A stretch of 64,000 nucleotides of DNA, from NCBI GenBank assembly GCA_018398575.1, contig JAGTXZ010000019.1, positions 1 through 64,000 on the forward strand, read 5' to 3'. Below are positions 1 to 10,629 of the stretch, piece after piece. Source of the stretch: Ampelomyces quisqualis. Lineage: Eukaryota; Ascomycota; Dothideomycetes; Pleosporales; Phaeosphaeriaceae. Under the pieces are notes generated by a model. It was not told the origin of the DNA and did no database searches. It worked only from the letters and a program-made list of their open reading frames with translations. Each line of letters opens with the position of its first letter. The stretch's first letter is position 1. The position numbers were made by a program, and so were the translations under genes.

Positions 1-1
1 A

Positions 2-67
2 CCCTAACCCTAACCCTAACCCTAACCCTAACCCTAACCCTAACCCTAACCCTAACCCTAACCCTAA
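2..67. repeat. Telomere repeat array (CCCTAA)11
   Basis: Eleven perfect CCCTAA hexamers, which are TTAGGG on the other strand, the usual telomere repeat of filamentous fungi. The C-rich strand reads 5' to 3' into the window, so base 1 is at or very near a left chromosome end. The array stops sharply at 67. Confidence 0.97.
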
Positions 68-1436
68 TTCTTTTTACTTCTCTTTTCTTACAGTATTTTT
101 ATCTATTTAGCTTAGATTTCTATACCAATTATTCTATAGTTTTAACTTCTATTTTCTTCTTTTATTAACTTTTTTTTCTATAATCTTTGTTATTTTATAT
201 AGCTAACTCTAAATTATCTTTTCTACTAGATCTATTTCTTTTATTTAGGTATTTTTTTTGCTTTTACTAAGTTATAGTTTAAACTTTTTTTTAACTATAT
301 ATTTAACTCTTAGTTTACTATAGTTTAGAGTTCTTTTAAGCTATTTATTTATATCTATTATAGTTATATATCTATCTTCTTTTTATCTACTATTTTAACT
401 TCTTTTTTACTATATTTTTTTTTTTACTATAGTATTAACTCTACTTAGCTATATATATTTCTTTTAGTAAATTTGCAATTGTTTATTAAGCTATATAAGT
501 TTTATAAATAAAGCTGTAGTTACTACTTAAATTTAGCTATAGGTATTTCTTCTTTTTAGCTTTAGTTTGGACTTATATTTAGCTATATTTTTACTTAATC
601 TTTATTTTTCTTTAACTCTTCTTCTAAGTTGTACTTAATACTTCTATCTAGCTATATATTTCTTTTCCTAGTTTATAGTAAAAACTTAGGGTTAACTATA
701 GTTTAGACTATTTCTTAGCTTTATTTTTAAGTTCTATTTACGTTTTTATATTTTCTTAGTAGGGGTTTAAACTTCTATTTGGGGTTAGATTCCTTTTATT
801 CTTCTTTATTAGAATATATTATCTAGCTTTATATATTTTCTTTCTTAATCTTTAGTTTTAACTTATATTTAGCTATAGTATAGTTTTCTAGTTACTTTTA
901 TTTTAATTATTCTCTAGTTATATATATTTCTTTCCTTTAGCCAGAGTTTTTTTTTTATTTAGCTAGTAAAATACCTTCTTTTTAGCTTTAAGAATAACTT
1001 ATATTTAGCTATATTTTTTACTTTTATTATACTATATATATATCTTATCTTTAGCTTTAGTTTTAATAATTCTTTAGTTATCTATATTTCTTTTCTTTAG
1101 CTTGAGTACTAACTTCTATTTAGCTCTAGCTCTAACTACTATTTAGCTATATATAGTCTTTTTCTTTACCTATAGTTTTACTTCTATTTAGTTAAAGTTT
1201 ACACTATAACTTAGCTATAATATCTAGTTTTCTTTAGCTCTGTTTTAAATTTCTATATAGCTATATATATATTTACGTTTTGAATATCTTTACCTTCTAA
1301 TTTCTTATATATTTTTTTTCTTTCTAATATACTAAGACTTCTATCTAGCCCTAGTTTCTTTTCTATTTAGATATATTCTAAACTTTTCTTTAGCTCTAAC
1401 GTTAACTTCTACTTAGCTATCGTATTTACTCTTTAA
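68..1436. repeat. AT-saturated telomere-adjacent sequence with degenerate repeats
   Basis: No gene is visible. The stretch is almost only A and T with short C/G islands. A loose motif like ACTTCTATTTAGCTATA recurs with irregular spacing, suggesting an old tandem repeat flattened by mutation. CpA and TpG are very rare while TpA is extremely common, the pattern expected of DNA saturated by RIP. It separates the helicase stop codon from the telomere by about 1.4 kb and could hold that gene's 3' untranslated region; no terminator signal is clear. Confidence 0.7.
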
Positions 1437-4400
1437 TTAATTAATATAAAAAATAGATCTTATATCTTCTAAAGTACTATCTTCTATATTAGCTATACTT
1501 CTACTATCTTCTATACTTTTATTTGTATTATTAATATTAAATAGTTCTATTTCTTTATCTAGACTAATAAGATCTACTTCTAATAGAATAGTAAATAATC
1601 TTAATAATTTTTTAGAGTGAATAATAACTTCTTTTCCTAATAAACTAATAATAATATAGTCTTCTTTAGTGTTATAACTAGTATCTTCTAAGTACTCTTC
1701 TTTGAGTTTAGAAAGCTCTTTAAAGCTATCTAAAGATATATTTCTTTTAATTAATTCTTGTATAAATAGAATATAATTTACTATAATTTCTTTATACTTA
1801 CAAGTAGCTTTACTACTAGAAAAACAGATAAACTTAGGTAAATAGCAATAAAAACAGACTATATTAGGGGGTATTAGCCCTTTATTGTTTATAGGAACTT
1901 TAATTACTTTAAAAATAGAGCTTTTTCTTTTTTCTAAGCTACTTTTATAATCTATACAATCTTCTATACTATGTGTATTATAGTTAGTATATTTAAACCT
2001 AAAAAAGCAATTTATACAGTAATTACTATTAAAATCTTCTATTTTATTTACTATATTAAGCTTTAAAGCTTCTATTTCAAATTCTTTTACTTTATAATTC
2101 TTTTTTGCTTCTAGTATAGTACTATCTCTTTTAGCACATAAAAAGCACTTAGCTATATCTTGAGAGCACTTATCTATATAGCTATTATCTAAATATTCTT
2201 CTATTACTTTTCTATTACAATCTTTAGTAGTTAAAAACTCTATTAGTTTATTATTATCTAAGATAGTAAACTCTTCTAAGGTAGTTATAGAATTTATATC
2301 TATATTACTAGCTATTAATTTAGACTTAATACTAGGCTTATATAGTAAGAAAGCTTTACCTTTTTCTAAATCTCTAGCTACTCTACCTATACCTTGTATA
2401 GTATTAATAAAACTACTATATAAATCTATAAAAACTACTACTTTAATAAAAGAATAGTCTATACCTACTATTAAAGCACTTGTAGCTACTATTATATTTA
2501 TATTCTTATTACTAGAGTCTAGGAATAACTCTAGATTTCTATTAACTAATTCTTTGTCTTTTAAATCTAAAGTACTATAGTAGTAAGGAATTTTAAATAA
2601 ATTAGAAATACTTCTAGCTTCTTCTTTAGTATTAGTATATATTATAATTTTTTCTTTTTCTTTTAGTTGTTTAACTTCTTCTTTTATAATATCTTTAGTT
2701 AGATTAATAGAATTATTAGTTTCTATAGGTATATAACTTATATTAGATCTAGAAGTAGATTCTCTTATAATAGTATTATTATAAATACTAAACTTAAGTT
2801 CTAAAAGATTTAATAAACTATTAGGTAGAGTAGCACTTATAAATACTAGACTAAATTCTAGGTTTAGTATTTTATTAATATCTTTTAGAGAATATCTAAA
2901 ACTTTCTTCTAATATAACTAAGTGTGCTTCTTCTAGAAATATAGTAGTAGCTATATTATTTACTTTTAAACTTAGTAAATACGTTCTAAAACTAATATTA
3001 AGCAAGTTATCTATAGAAATAAATATTAAATTGGCATTAGTATCTTTTAACTCTTCCTTATTAATATTACTATTATCTATTAGTATACTATTAAGTTTTA
3101 AAGCTTTAGATCTTATATATAAATCTTTTAGTAAACTTACTCTAGGTACTACTACTATATACTTCTTCTTAGAATATAAATAACTAGGTAGAAAGAATAA
3201 ATTAGATTTACCTCCTCCTGTTCTAGTTATATAAGTAAGAAAAGGATTTAAATTTATTACTTCTTTTATAGCTTCTTCTTGATTTTTACTTTTAAAAGCT
3301 ATAACTTTAGTATCTATAGTAGAATATAACTCTTGTAAGCTTTCTAATAAGGTTTTATTAACTTTTACCTTATTAGTACTACCTATAGCTCTTAGTTTAA
3401 TATTTTCTTTTACTATTAAATTTCTTTCTTCTAAAGATATTATATTATTTTCTTTATTCTTTTGATTTATAATATTTTCTAAGTACTCTAGTCTAGTAAT
3501 TTTAGACTTAGAACTTTTAGTTAAGTCTATACTAGACTTTCTTTTACTTAGCCTTTTAGTAGAACTTGTAGTTACTATAGGTTTGGTAAAGGACTCTAAA
3601 GTATCTTTATCTATTAAACTTTCTACTTTATTAGTATAGCTACTAGATAAATTAATATTACTTATATTAGGAAGAGCGCTAGCTTTACTATTCTTTTCTT
3701 TTATAGTACTATCTAATAGTATTATACTAGAAGTGTTAAAGTTTAAACTAGCTAAACTACTAGTATTATTACTTTCTAAATCTTTAAAAATATTCTTATT
3801 TTTTGTTTTATTTATAGTATTTAAATACTCTATATCTTTATCTAATATAGAAGAAGTTGTTTTATAACTACTTTCTATTTTTTTTAAATCTTTACTATTA
3901 TTACTATCTTCTATTGTATCTTTTCGAACTAAACTATTTATACTACTACTTCTATTACTAGAGCTAACTTTAGAATCTATAGACTCTAATTCTTCTAAAT
4001 TATTTAGATTACTATTACTAATACTACTTCTATTACTAGTAATTTTAGCTTTATTTTCTAGATCTTTAATATATTCTTTATAACTATTTCTTCTAGTACT
4101 ATTAGTACTAGTAGAGTTAGAACTGTCTTCTAAGCTACTTATATCTTCTATATCTTCTAAATCTTCTAACTTCTCTAAACTTTCTAAATCTTTTAAAGTA
4201 CTTATTTCTTTATTAGTAGAAGAACTACTAGAGCTATTTCTTAAACTAGATAGAAGTTCTATACTCTCTATATTAGAATTATCTCTATTAGAAGTATCTA
4301 TATCTATAGTATCTATATCTATAAACTTATTATCTATTGCCTTACTCTTATTATCTATATCTTTATTATTTTCTTTTTTATTACTAGTATCTTTTAAGTC

Positions 4401-7400
4401 TTTTAAAGAAGCTAAAGAAAGACTACTATTATTATAAACTATAAGCTTTTTCTTCTTATTATCTTTAACTACTTTAAAATCTTTATCTCTAAATCCTTTA
4501 ACTTTATTTAGTATACTAGTTAACTTATTACTTTTAAGACTAGTATTAGATTCTCTTTCTTTTAATATATTATTTACTTCTACGTCTATATCTTTTGTAT
4601 CTAATATAGTAATACCTAAAGACTTTCTTAAGTTACTCTCTAAACTACTTATTTTATTAGACTTTATACTAGATTTAGTACTAGATCTAGTACTAGACCT
4701 AGAACTAGAACTACTTATAGGTATAAGATCTTTCTTTAAATAGACTTTTACTTTATCTATAGGTTTATAACTTTTAGGCTTTCTAATAATAGCTAAACTT
4801 CTTTTATTTCTAAATCGAATAAGCTTAGGTTTACTACTACTATTACTACTACTATTACTACTACAATTACTACTACTACTTTTTATACTATTACTACTAT
4901 TTGTTAAACTACTAATTTTATTATCTTTTAACTTTTTCTTTCTTTCTATATCTAAAGTACTAACTTTCTTATAAAGATTAGAGTCTATTTTCTTCTTAGA
5001 TATAATTACTTTAGGACTAATCTTTTTTCTTAACTTTATAGTTTTATTTCTATTTTTATTTCCTAAAGAAATAGTAAAACTAGAGCTAGAACTTACTATA
5101 ATAGGTCTATTTCTTTTAGTAACTGATAAGTTACTTCTAACAGTACTAGTCTCTTCTATATCTTCTTTGTCTTCTATACCTTCTATACCTTCTATATCTT
5201 CTATATCTTCTCTATCTTCTCTATCTTTTCTATCTTCTATATTATCTATAGTATTTAAATTCTCTAACCTATTAATACTTTTATTATATACTTTATCTAA
5301 TGTTTCTTGTATACTATTAGCTAAATTAAAATTACCTTTAGTATTACTATAGTTATTAAAATCTATATTATTATAAATAACTTTCGAACTACTAGAACTA
5401 CTAGAAGTACTAGAACTACTTTTAGACTCTTTTTCTATATTACTACCTTTAAAAGAAGAGCTTATAATATTAATGTCTTCTATTAATTCTTCTATACTTT
5501 TAGTATTACTATTCGCTTTTGTTACTGTATCTTCTATAATAGCTTTTTCTAAACTAGAAGCTATAGGATTAAATACTTTTAAATCTTTATTTAAAGTTCT
5601 TTTATCTAGCTTAAAATACCTAAATACTTTACTAGTAAAATCTATAGATTTTTGCTCTAAACTAGTAGTTTTATTAGATAAAGTATTAGTACTTCTAGCG
5701 TAGTTTCCTAGCGCAATTCTAGTAGTATGATTAAATAGAGTATCTTCTATATTATTTTCTTCTTCTTCTTCTAGAATAGAATCTAAATCTAGATTTAATC
5801 TATTTACTAATATATATTTAATAGCTTGTCTGTAACTAGATATAGAAAGCTTTATACCTAATATTTCTAAGCTTTTTAAACTAAGTAGGTTAGATATTTC
5901 TTTACTAGTTAAAAGTCTATTATTAACCTCTAGAATATAAGAACTACTTTTCTTTTTATTAAAAACTTTATAGTTTAGATAATTATAGAAAGGTATACCT
6001 AGAGCTATATAAACTTTTAATAAATAGCTAAATTTAGGACTTAAGAACCTAACTATATTATTATCTCTATTTGTTAAGTTATTAGACTTACTATAACTAG
6101 TCTCTACTTTTATAAGCTTTGTTATATTATCTATAAATAGTTTTCTATAGCCTAGTTCTATACTATTACTATATTTTAAAACCTCTACTTCAGTTCCTCT
6201 AATAGGACAGGCTCCTAATAGATAGAAAGCTAAGCCTAAAAGTCTAATAAATTCTACTCTATCTTTAAAGTATTTTTTAATATTACTTATATTAAAATCT
6301 ATATTACTATTAGTATCTACACTATTTATAAAATACTTAGAAAATATAGAATTAGTATCTTCTAGTCTTTTAATAAGAAAAATACTATAACTATCTATAC
6401 TATACTTTCTAATATTATTAGAATCTTCTAAAAAGCTATAGTTATAGCTAGTATTACTAATATTATCTTCTAGTTTATTAAAATCTAAATCTAGATTACT
6501 AGGATTTAAATATAATATTCTAGAAAATAAAAACCTTTCTAAACTATCTTCTATATTAATATATAACTTATAAATACTACTAATAGTAACTTCTAACGTA
6601 TTATCTACTATAATAGTATCTAATTTTATATCTCGAATATTAGCTTTAGCTAGACTATTATTAGCTATAGCTCTAGTATAAGCTCTAATTTGTGTTAATT
6701 CTTCAAAGCTATTAGTAGAATTAAAGTTTAAGTTTCTATTATAGTAATCTAAGAATACTTCTTCTAAGTTAATACTATTGTTATTTTCTTTTAATCTTTT
6801 ATATTTAGTATCTATTATAGCTATAGAAAATAGTCTTAACGTATAGATTAAATAAGAGCAATCCTGCTCTATATTAATAGCTTCTTTAGTAGTTCTAGTA
6901 ACTAAATTAATACTTTTAATAGCTAGAAACGTTATAAGAGGGCTATTAAAACTAGGATATTCTTCTAGATCTTCTTGTACTAATCTTTGCTCTAATAGGA
7001 TACTAATAATATCTAGTAAATTAAGCTTAATATTATCTTCTAACTTTTTATATAATTTATCTAGAATATTATCCTCTAGACTTTCTCTAGTTTCTTTAAT
7101 AAAATCTTTTATAAAATCTATAATAGTATCTAGATTAGATTCTATATTAGATTCTATAATAGGTTGCTTTTCTATAGAGCTTTTATCTTTACTTTTATCT
7201 TTATAGACTCTATATAGATATACTATAAATAAACTAATATACTTATAGTATTTTCTTTTAACATCTTTACTAGATAATAAATTAAAGTCTTTTAAGTTCT
7301 TTTCTTTATTAGTAGCTAATACTTCTGTATTTAATTGCTGCCTAAGCTTTCTATTAAGTTTATTAACAAGAGGTTCTATAGAATATAGAATAGACTCTAC

Positions 7401-8204
7401 TAATATATATAAATTATACTCTATAGTATCTTCTAGAGTATTAGTAACTTTTATAGGTATAACTACTAGTTTAAGTAAACTATTAAGACTTTTATTATTT
7501 AAATATAAATAGAACTTCGTTTTATTAATATTAGAAGGTATCTCTCTACTTTCTAAAGTAGTAAAGCTTAGTAAACTATTACTATTAAACTCTTCTAACT
7601 CTTTTCTATAGCTATTAGCTAAATCAATTTCTTTAGTATTTATACTACTATTTTTACTACTTATAACTATAGTAGAACCATTATTATTAGTAGTAATACT
7701 AGTATTACTACTAGTATCTTTAATAATAAAATAGTTTCTTATATCTTTTTTAGTAAATAAACTTTGTTTAAGAATATTTCTTTTAATATATCTACTCTTA
7801 TCTCTTATATCTTCTATTTCTTCTCTATAATAGTGCTCTATTAAGTGCTTATAAATATTAGGTTTAGTAGTAAAGATTTGATAGCACTCTTTTACTTTAC
7901 AGTAATAAGCTTCTTTAGGTTCTCCTAATTCTTTAAAGTAATACTTATAATTTTCTATAGTTTTTAAATCTTTAAAACTATTAAAATCTAACTTTTCTAG
8001 TTCTTTTAATAATTCTTTAACTTTTAGATCTTTTAAAGAAATCTTATGCTTTTTAAAGTGCTTTTTAACTAGTTCTATAATATTAGTAGTACTATTAAGA
8101 CTAGTTAAACACTCTTTATTACTACAAAATAATACTTTTAAATCCTTATTATAGCTAATATTGAAACCGAGATTTTGGGTAGGAGTATAGGTAGTACTAG
8201 GCAT
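1437..8204 (-). CDS. Telomere-linked RecQ-type helicase, intact
   Basis: One open frame of 2255 codons, read toward the telomere. Two C2H2 fingers lie at the N-terminus (C27, C32, H49, H53 and C102, C107, H120, H124). Residues about 640-840 resemble the recombinase-like part of fungal telomere-linked helicases: R669 in PIRGTE, Y791-R792, H826 in NHTTR and Y835-A-R. A Ser/Asn/Lys/Asp-rich linker runs from about 870 to 1590. The helicase follows: Walker A TGGGKS with K1666, motif II EEAH at 1758-1761, SAT at 1790-1792, and motif VI QGIGRVAR at 1937-1944. The tail binds metal by pattern: C1996, C2013, C2020, C2023; C2063, C2066, H2078, C2083; C2117, C2120, C2127, C2135. Proteins of this family are encoded beside telomeres in many fungi and are thought to act on chromosome-end DNA. 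Oddities: no Trp, a single Met, the Glu in motif II, and an unusually long linker. Confidence 0.95.
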   Translation of the reverse strand: MPSTTYTPTQNLGFNISYNKDLKVLFCSNKECLTSLNSTTNIIELVKKHFKKHKISLKDLKVKELLKELEKLDFNSFKDLKTIENYKYYFKELGEPKEAYYCKVKECYQIFTTKPNIYKHLIEHYYREEIEDIRDKSRYIKRNILKQSLFTKKDIRNYFIIKDTSSNTSITTNNNGSTIVISSKNSSINTKEIDLANSYRKELEEFNSNSLLSFTTLESREIPSNINKTKFYLYLNNKSLNSLLKLVVIPIKVTNTLEDTIEYNLYILVESILYSIEPLVNKLNRKLRQQLNTEVLATNKEKNLKDFNLLSSKDVKRKYYKYISLFIVYLYRVYKDKSKDKSSIEKQPIIESNIESNLDTIIDFIKDFIKETRESLEDNILDKLYKKLEDNIKLNLLDIISILLEQRLVQEDLEEYPSFNSPLITFLAIKSINLVTRTTKEAINIEQDCSYLIYTLRLFSIAIIDTKYKRLKENNNSINLEEVFLDYYNRNLNFNSTNSFEELTQIRAYTRAIANNSLAKANIRDIKLDTIIVDNTLEVTISSIYKLYINIEDSLERFLFSRILYLNPSNLDLDFNKLEDNISNTSYNYSFLEDSNNIRKYSIDSYSIFLIKRLEDTNSIFSKYFINSVDTNSNIDFNISNIKKYFKDRVEFIRLLGLAFYLLGACPIRGTEVEVLKYSNSIELGYRKLFIDNITKLIKVETSYSKSNNLTNRDNNIVRFLSPKFSYLLKVYIALGIPFYNYLNYKVFNKKKSSSYILEVNNRLLTSKEISNLLSLKSLEILGIKLSISSYRQAIKYILVNRLNLDLDSILEEEEENNIEDTLFNHTTRIALGNYARSTNTLSNKTTSLEQKSIDFTSKVFRYFKLDKRTLNKDLKVFNPIASSLEKAIIEDTVTKANSNTKSIEELIEDINIISSSFKGSNIEKESKSSSSTSSSSSSSKVIYNNIDFNNYSNTKGNFNLANSIQETLDKVYNKSINRLENLNTIDNIEDRKDREDREDIEDIEGIEGIEDKEDIEETSTVRSNLSVTKRNRPIIVSSSSSFTISLGNKNRNKTIKLRKKISPKVIISKKKIDSNLYKKVSTLDIERKKKLKDNKISSLTNSSNSIKSSSSNCSSNSSSNSSSKPKLIRFRNKRSLAIIRKPKSYKPIDKVKVYLKKDLIPISSSSSRSSTRSSTKSSIKSNKISSLESNLRKSLGITILDTKDIDVEVNNILKERESNTSLKSNKLTSILNKVKGFRDKDFKVVKDNKKKKLIVYNNSSLSLASLKDLKDTSNKKENNKDIDNKSKAIDNKFIDIDTIDIDTSNRDNSNIESIELLSSLRNSSSSSSTNKEISTLKDLESLEKLEDLEDIEDISSLEDSSNSTSTNSTRRNSYKEYIKDLENKAKITSNRSSISNSNLNNLEELESIDSKVSSSNRSSSINSLVRKDTIEDSNNSKDLKKIESSYKTTSSILDKDIEYLNTINKTKNKNIFKDLESNNTSSLASLNFNTSSIILLDSTIKEKNSKASALPNISNINLSSSYTNKVESLIDKDTLESFTKPIVTTSSTKRLSKRKSSIDLTKSSKSKITRLEYLENIINQKNKENNIISLEERNLIVKENIKLRAIGSTNKVKVNKTLLESLQELYSTIDTKVIAFKSKNQEEAIKEVINLNPFLTYITRTGGGKSNLFFLPSYLYSKKKYIVVVPRVSLLKDLYIRSKALKLNSILIDNSNINKEELKDTNANLIFISIDNLLNISFRTYLLSLKVNNIATTIFLEEAHLVILEESFRYSLKDINKILNLEFSLVFISATLPNSLLNLLELKFSIYNNTIIRESTSRSNISYIPIETNNSINLTKDIIKEEVKQLKEKEKIIIYTNTKEEARSISNLFKIPYYYSTLDLKDKELVNRNLELFLDSSNKNINIIVATSALIVGIDYSFIKVVVFIDLYSSFINTIQGIGRVARDLEKGKAFLLYKPSIKSKLIASNIDINSITTLEEFTILDNNKLIEFLTTKDCNRKVIEEYLDNSYIDKCSQDIAKCFLCAKRDSTILEAKKNYKVKEFEIEALKLNIVNKIEDFNSNYCINCFFRFKYTNYNTHSIEDCIDYKSSLEKRKSSIFKVIKVPINNKGLIPPNIVCFYCYLPKFICFSSSKATCKYKEIIVNYILFIQELIKRNISLDSFKELSKLKEEYLEDTSYNTKEDYIIISLLGKEVIIHSKKLLRLFTILLEVDLISLDKEIELFNINNTNKSIEDSRSIANIEDSTLEDIRSIFYIN

Positions 8205-9297
8205 TTTTTTTCTATTGTAATAGTTAGTAATTATAAATAAATAATAGAAAAGAGAAGATATACTTAATAATATAGTAAGATTTTTTTTTAAAAGGAAATA
8301 CTAAGTGTATAAAGTTAGTAGTAGATAGAGTTAACTGTAAGGTAAGAGAGTAAAGAATAGAAGTAGAAGATAGTAGCTACTTTTATATTAAAACGTAGCT
8401 AGTTAATACTTCTGATTATTCTACTTATAATAGTATTAATATTAATATACTATAAAAATATTATAGTAGCAGTAAAGATATTTTACTAGTATAATACTTT
8501 AATAGAATAAACTATAATATAATTAGTTTAGTTTGGCTAGTAGTATACTCTAAAGTAATTAGAAGATATTAACTATTATTAAATAGAATATATAAGTACC
8601 TTACTTGAATAAAATTAGTATATATTAATAGTTATAAATTAGATTATACTAATACTTTACTTAAATAGAATTATAAATGATTTACTATAATAAATTAGAT
8701 TATACTAGTAAAATACTATAATACAATTATTTCATATCTTCTTAGACTAAAGAGATTATACTTATAGTAAATATTAATATAATTACTTTCTATGTATAGG
8801 TTTTATGTAAATAATAGTAGTACTCTACTATAATAGAATTAGTATATATCTATAGCCTAAAGTAAATTATACTCGTACTATACTAAAAAAGAATTATTAT
8901 ATCTACTACTCTAAATAGAATTATACTAGTACTAAAGTTTAAAAGAATAAGTATTATAATTCTATTATAAATCAAGTTATACAAGTATAATAGTTTAATA
9001 GAATTAGTATTATACTACTATAATAGGTTAAATTATACTAGTACTATACTTAAATAGAATAAGTATATTTCTTTTAATATAATTTAACTAGACTACTATA
9101 ATTCTTTAATAATAATAGTACTAGTAATTAATTGAAATTCAATTTATAGTTATAGTACTACTAATAAAGTTTTAAGTAATTAAAGTCTTAGTAATAATCT
9201 AGCGTTTTTAACTATATATAGAGCTTAAGATTTAACTATTTTAAACTCTCTATCTAATCTTCTATCTAACTATTAAACTATCTAACTATCTATCTAC

Positions 9298-9328
<31 letters not shown>

Positions 9329-9448
9329 CATACTATAAGCTATAGAAACCTATCTATCTATTTTATAGTATCTACTTTAAACTCTATTCTAGTAAGTTCT
9401 ACTCTATACTACTACTTATAAAATAAAACTAATATATATATTTAGAAA
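8205..9448. repeat. AT-rich spacer with degenerate repeats and a CTAT microsatellite
   Basis: No gene is supported. From about 8480 to 9070 a phrase like AATAGAATTAGTATTATAC returns roughly every 55-85 bases, a decayed tandem repeat. At about 9283-9328 there is a tract of CTAT tetranucleotides. Divergent promoters for the helicase (reading left from 8204) and the small gene (reading right from 9449) must lie here; a run of TATATATA sits just before 9449. Confidence 0.65.
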
Positions 9449-10046
9449 ATGTCCTACTCTAAGCCTAATTATAATACTCTAGAAGCTAAAGAGTTTATTA
9501 AAACAAATCTCTCTAGTTTATCTTTAGTTTCTACCTATACTATAGGTAGAAAGGTATATAATCTTAGAGATTTGGAAAGTAATAAAGTAGTAGGCTTTTT
9601 AGCTTATCTAGTAAATTATAATAAGCTACCTAGCTTAGTTAACTATATTTATAATAGAAGTAAGTATATCTTTTTAACGCTAGAAAAAAGAATTTACTAA
9701 CTATAACTAGGCTTAGAACTAGGCTATACTAGATTTATTCTAATTATAGCTACTTCTAATATAAAAGAAGAGTTCTACTTTAGTTATTATAACTCTAAAG
9801 TTATAGATAAAGTTATATACCTTAAAAATAAAGTAGACCTAGAGTCTCTAGTAAAGAAAAGAGTTTCTAATATTTTAGAAAAAGAACTAGAAAAGTAAGT
9901 TATATATATAATAATAAAAAGTACTTAAACAAATTCTATTTAGTATTCCTACCTTTTTTAATAAAGAAACTCTTACTTTACAAGAAGAGTTAGAAGAAAA
10001 TAGAGAAGAAGGAAGTAAGGAGTATAATATAGATACTACCTACTAG
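9449..10046 (+). CDS. Small three-exon gene of unknown function (165 residues)
   Basis: Read without splicing, the frame hits TAA at 9698. Two short introns remove every internal stop: exon 1 is 9449-9659, exon 2 9711-9894 and exon 3 9944-10046, joining to 498 bases (165 codons plus TAG). Both introns begin GTAAGT and end in TAG, at 51 and 49 bases, typical of filamentous fungi; the first has a perfect TACTAAC branch site. The protein starts MSYSKPNYNTLEAK, has a hydrophobic stretch around LGYTRFILIIATSN, and ends in an acidic Glu-rich tail. I see no known domain. Like the helicase it has no Trp, His or Cys, only the initiator Met and a single Gln. That two introns restore one frame in AT-rich DNA argues for a real gene, but transcription is unproven. 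Confidence 0.68.
9660..9710 (+). other. Predicted intron 1 of the small gene
   Basis: Donor GTAAGT at 9660-9665, branch site TACTAAC at 9695-9701, acceptor TAG at 9708-9710. The 51-base length keeps the frame, and the intron contains both TAA codons that would otherwise end the protein. Confidence 0.7.
9895..9943 (+). other. Predicted intron 2 of the small gene
   Basis: Donor GTAAGT at 9895-9900, a weaker branch-like ACTTAAAC at about 9923-9930, acceptor TAG at 9941-9943 after a T-rich stretch. Splicing removes the TAA at 9896 and opens 34 more codons including the final TAG. Confidence 0.65.
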
Positions 10047-10629
10047 TTTCTTTTAATAATATATATTTTTCTTTATAGTTTTTTTCTTCTATTTCTTAAA
10101 AAATAGATTTTTTTTAAAAGAAGTAAAGGAACTTAGGCTAGCGTTTTTAAGTTTTAAATCTTAGTACTTTAGTAAATCTCTAAATTGTTTTCATGCTATA
10201 CTATTATTTTTAGTTAGTATAGATTTACTTATTTTTAGAAAATGTATTAAAATAGTATAACACTATATAGTTTAGATACTTATTTAAAAAAAAAGTTTCT
10301 TTTAACCTTTCTTTGTAGAGATAATACTTTTTTATATATATTATAAAAAAAAAAACTAAGTATTAACTTTTCTAGAAATTTATATTTTCTTATATTTACT
10401 TTAGTTTATATAGATCTTTTTTCTTCTACTCTAGTTAGATAAATATATAACTAATAAGTTAAGTTTTACTTTATACTAAAGAAAGAATTTAAGTAAGAAT
10501 TTTTAAAAAGCTTAAGTATAAAAAGTAAATGGAGATATTTTTAGAAACTAATACTTATACTAGAAAAGATACTTAAAAAATAGAGACTTACTAGAAATAT
10601 CTAACTAGTAAGTTTTTAACAAGCTATAA
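10047..10629. other. AT-rich stretch without a recognisable gene
   Basis: Very AT-rich with long A and T runs and no frame of useful length on either strand. It probably includes the 3' end of the small gene and an old, unreadable repeat before the satellite begins. Confidence 0.5.

Noticed and set aside
5167..5703. Short plus-strand frames inside the helicase gene
   Set aside because: Low-complexity Ser/Leu sequence that mirrors the repetitive linker on the coding strand.
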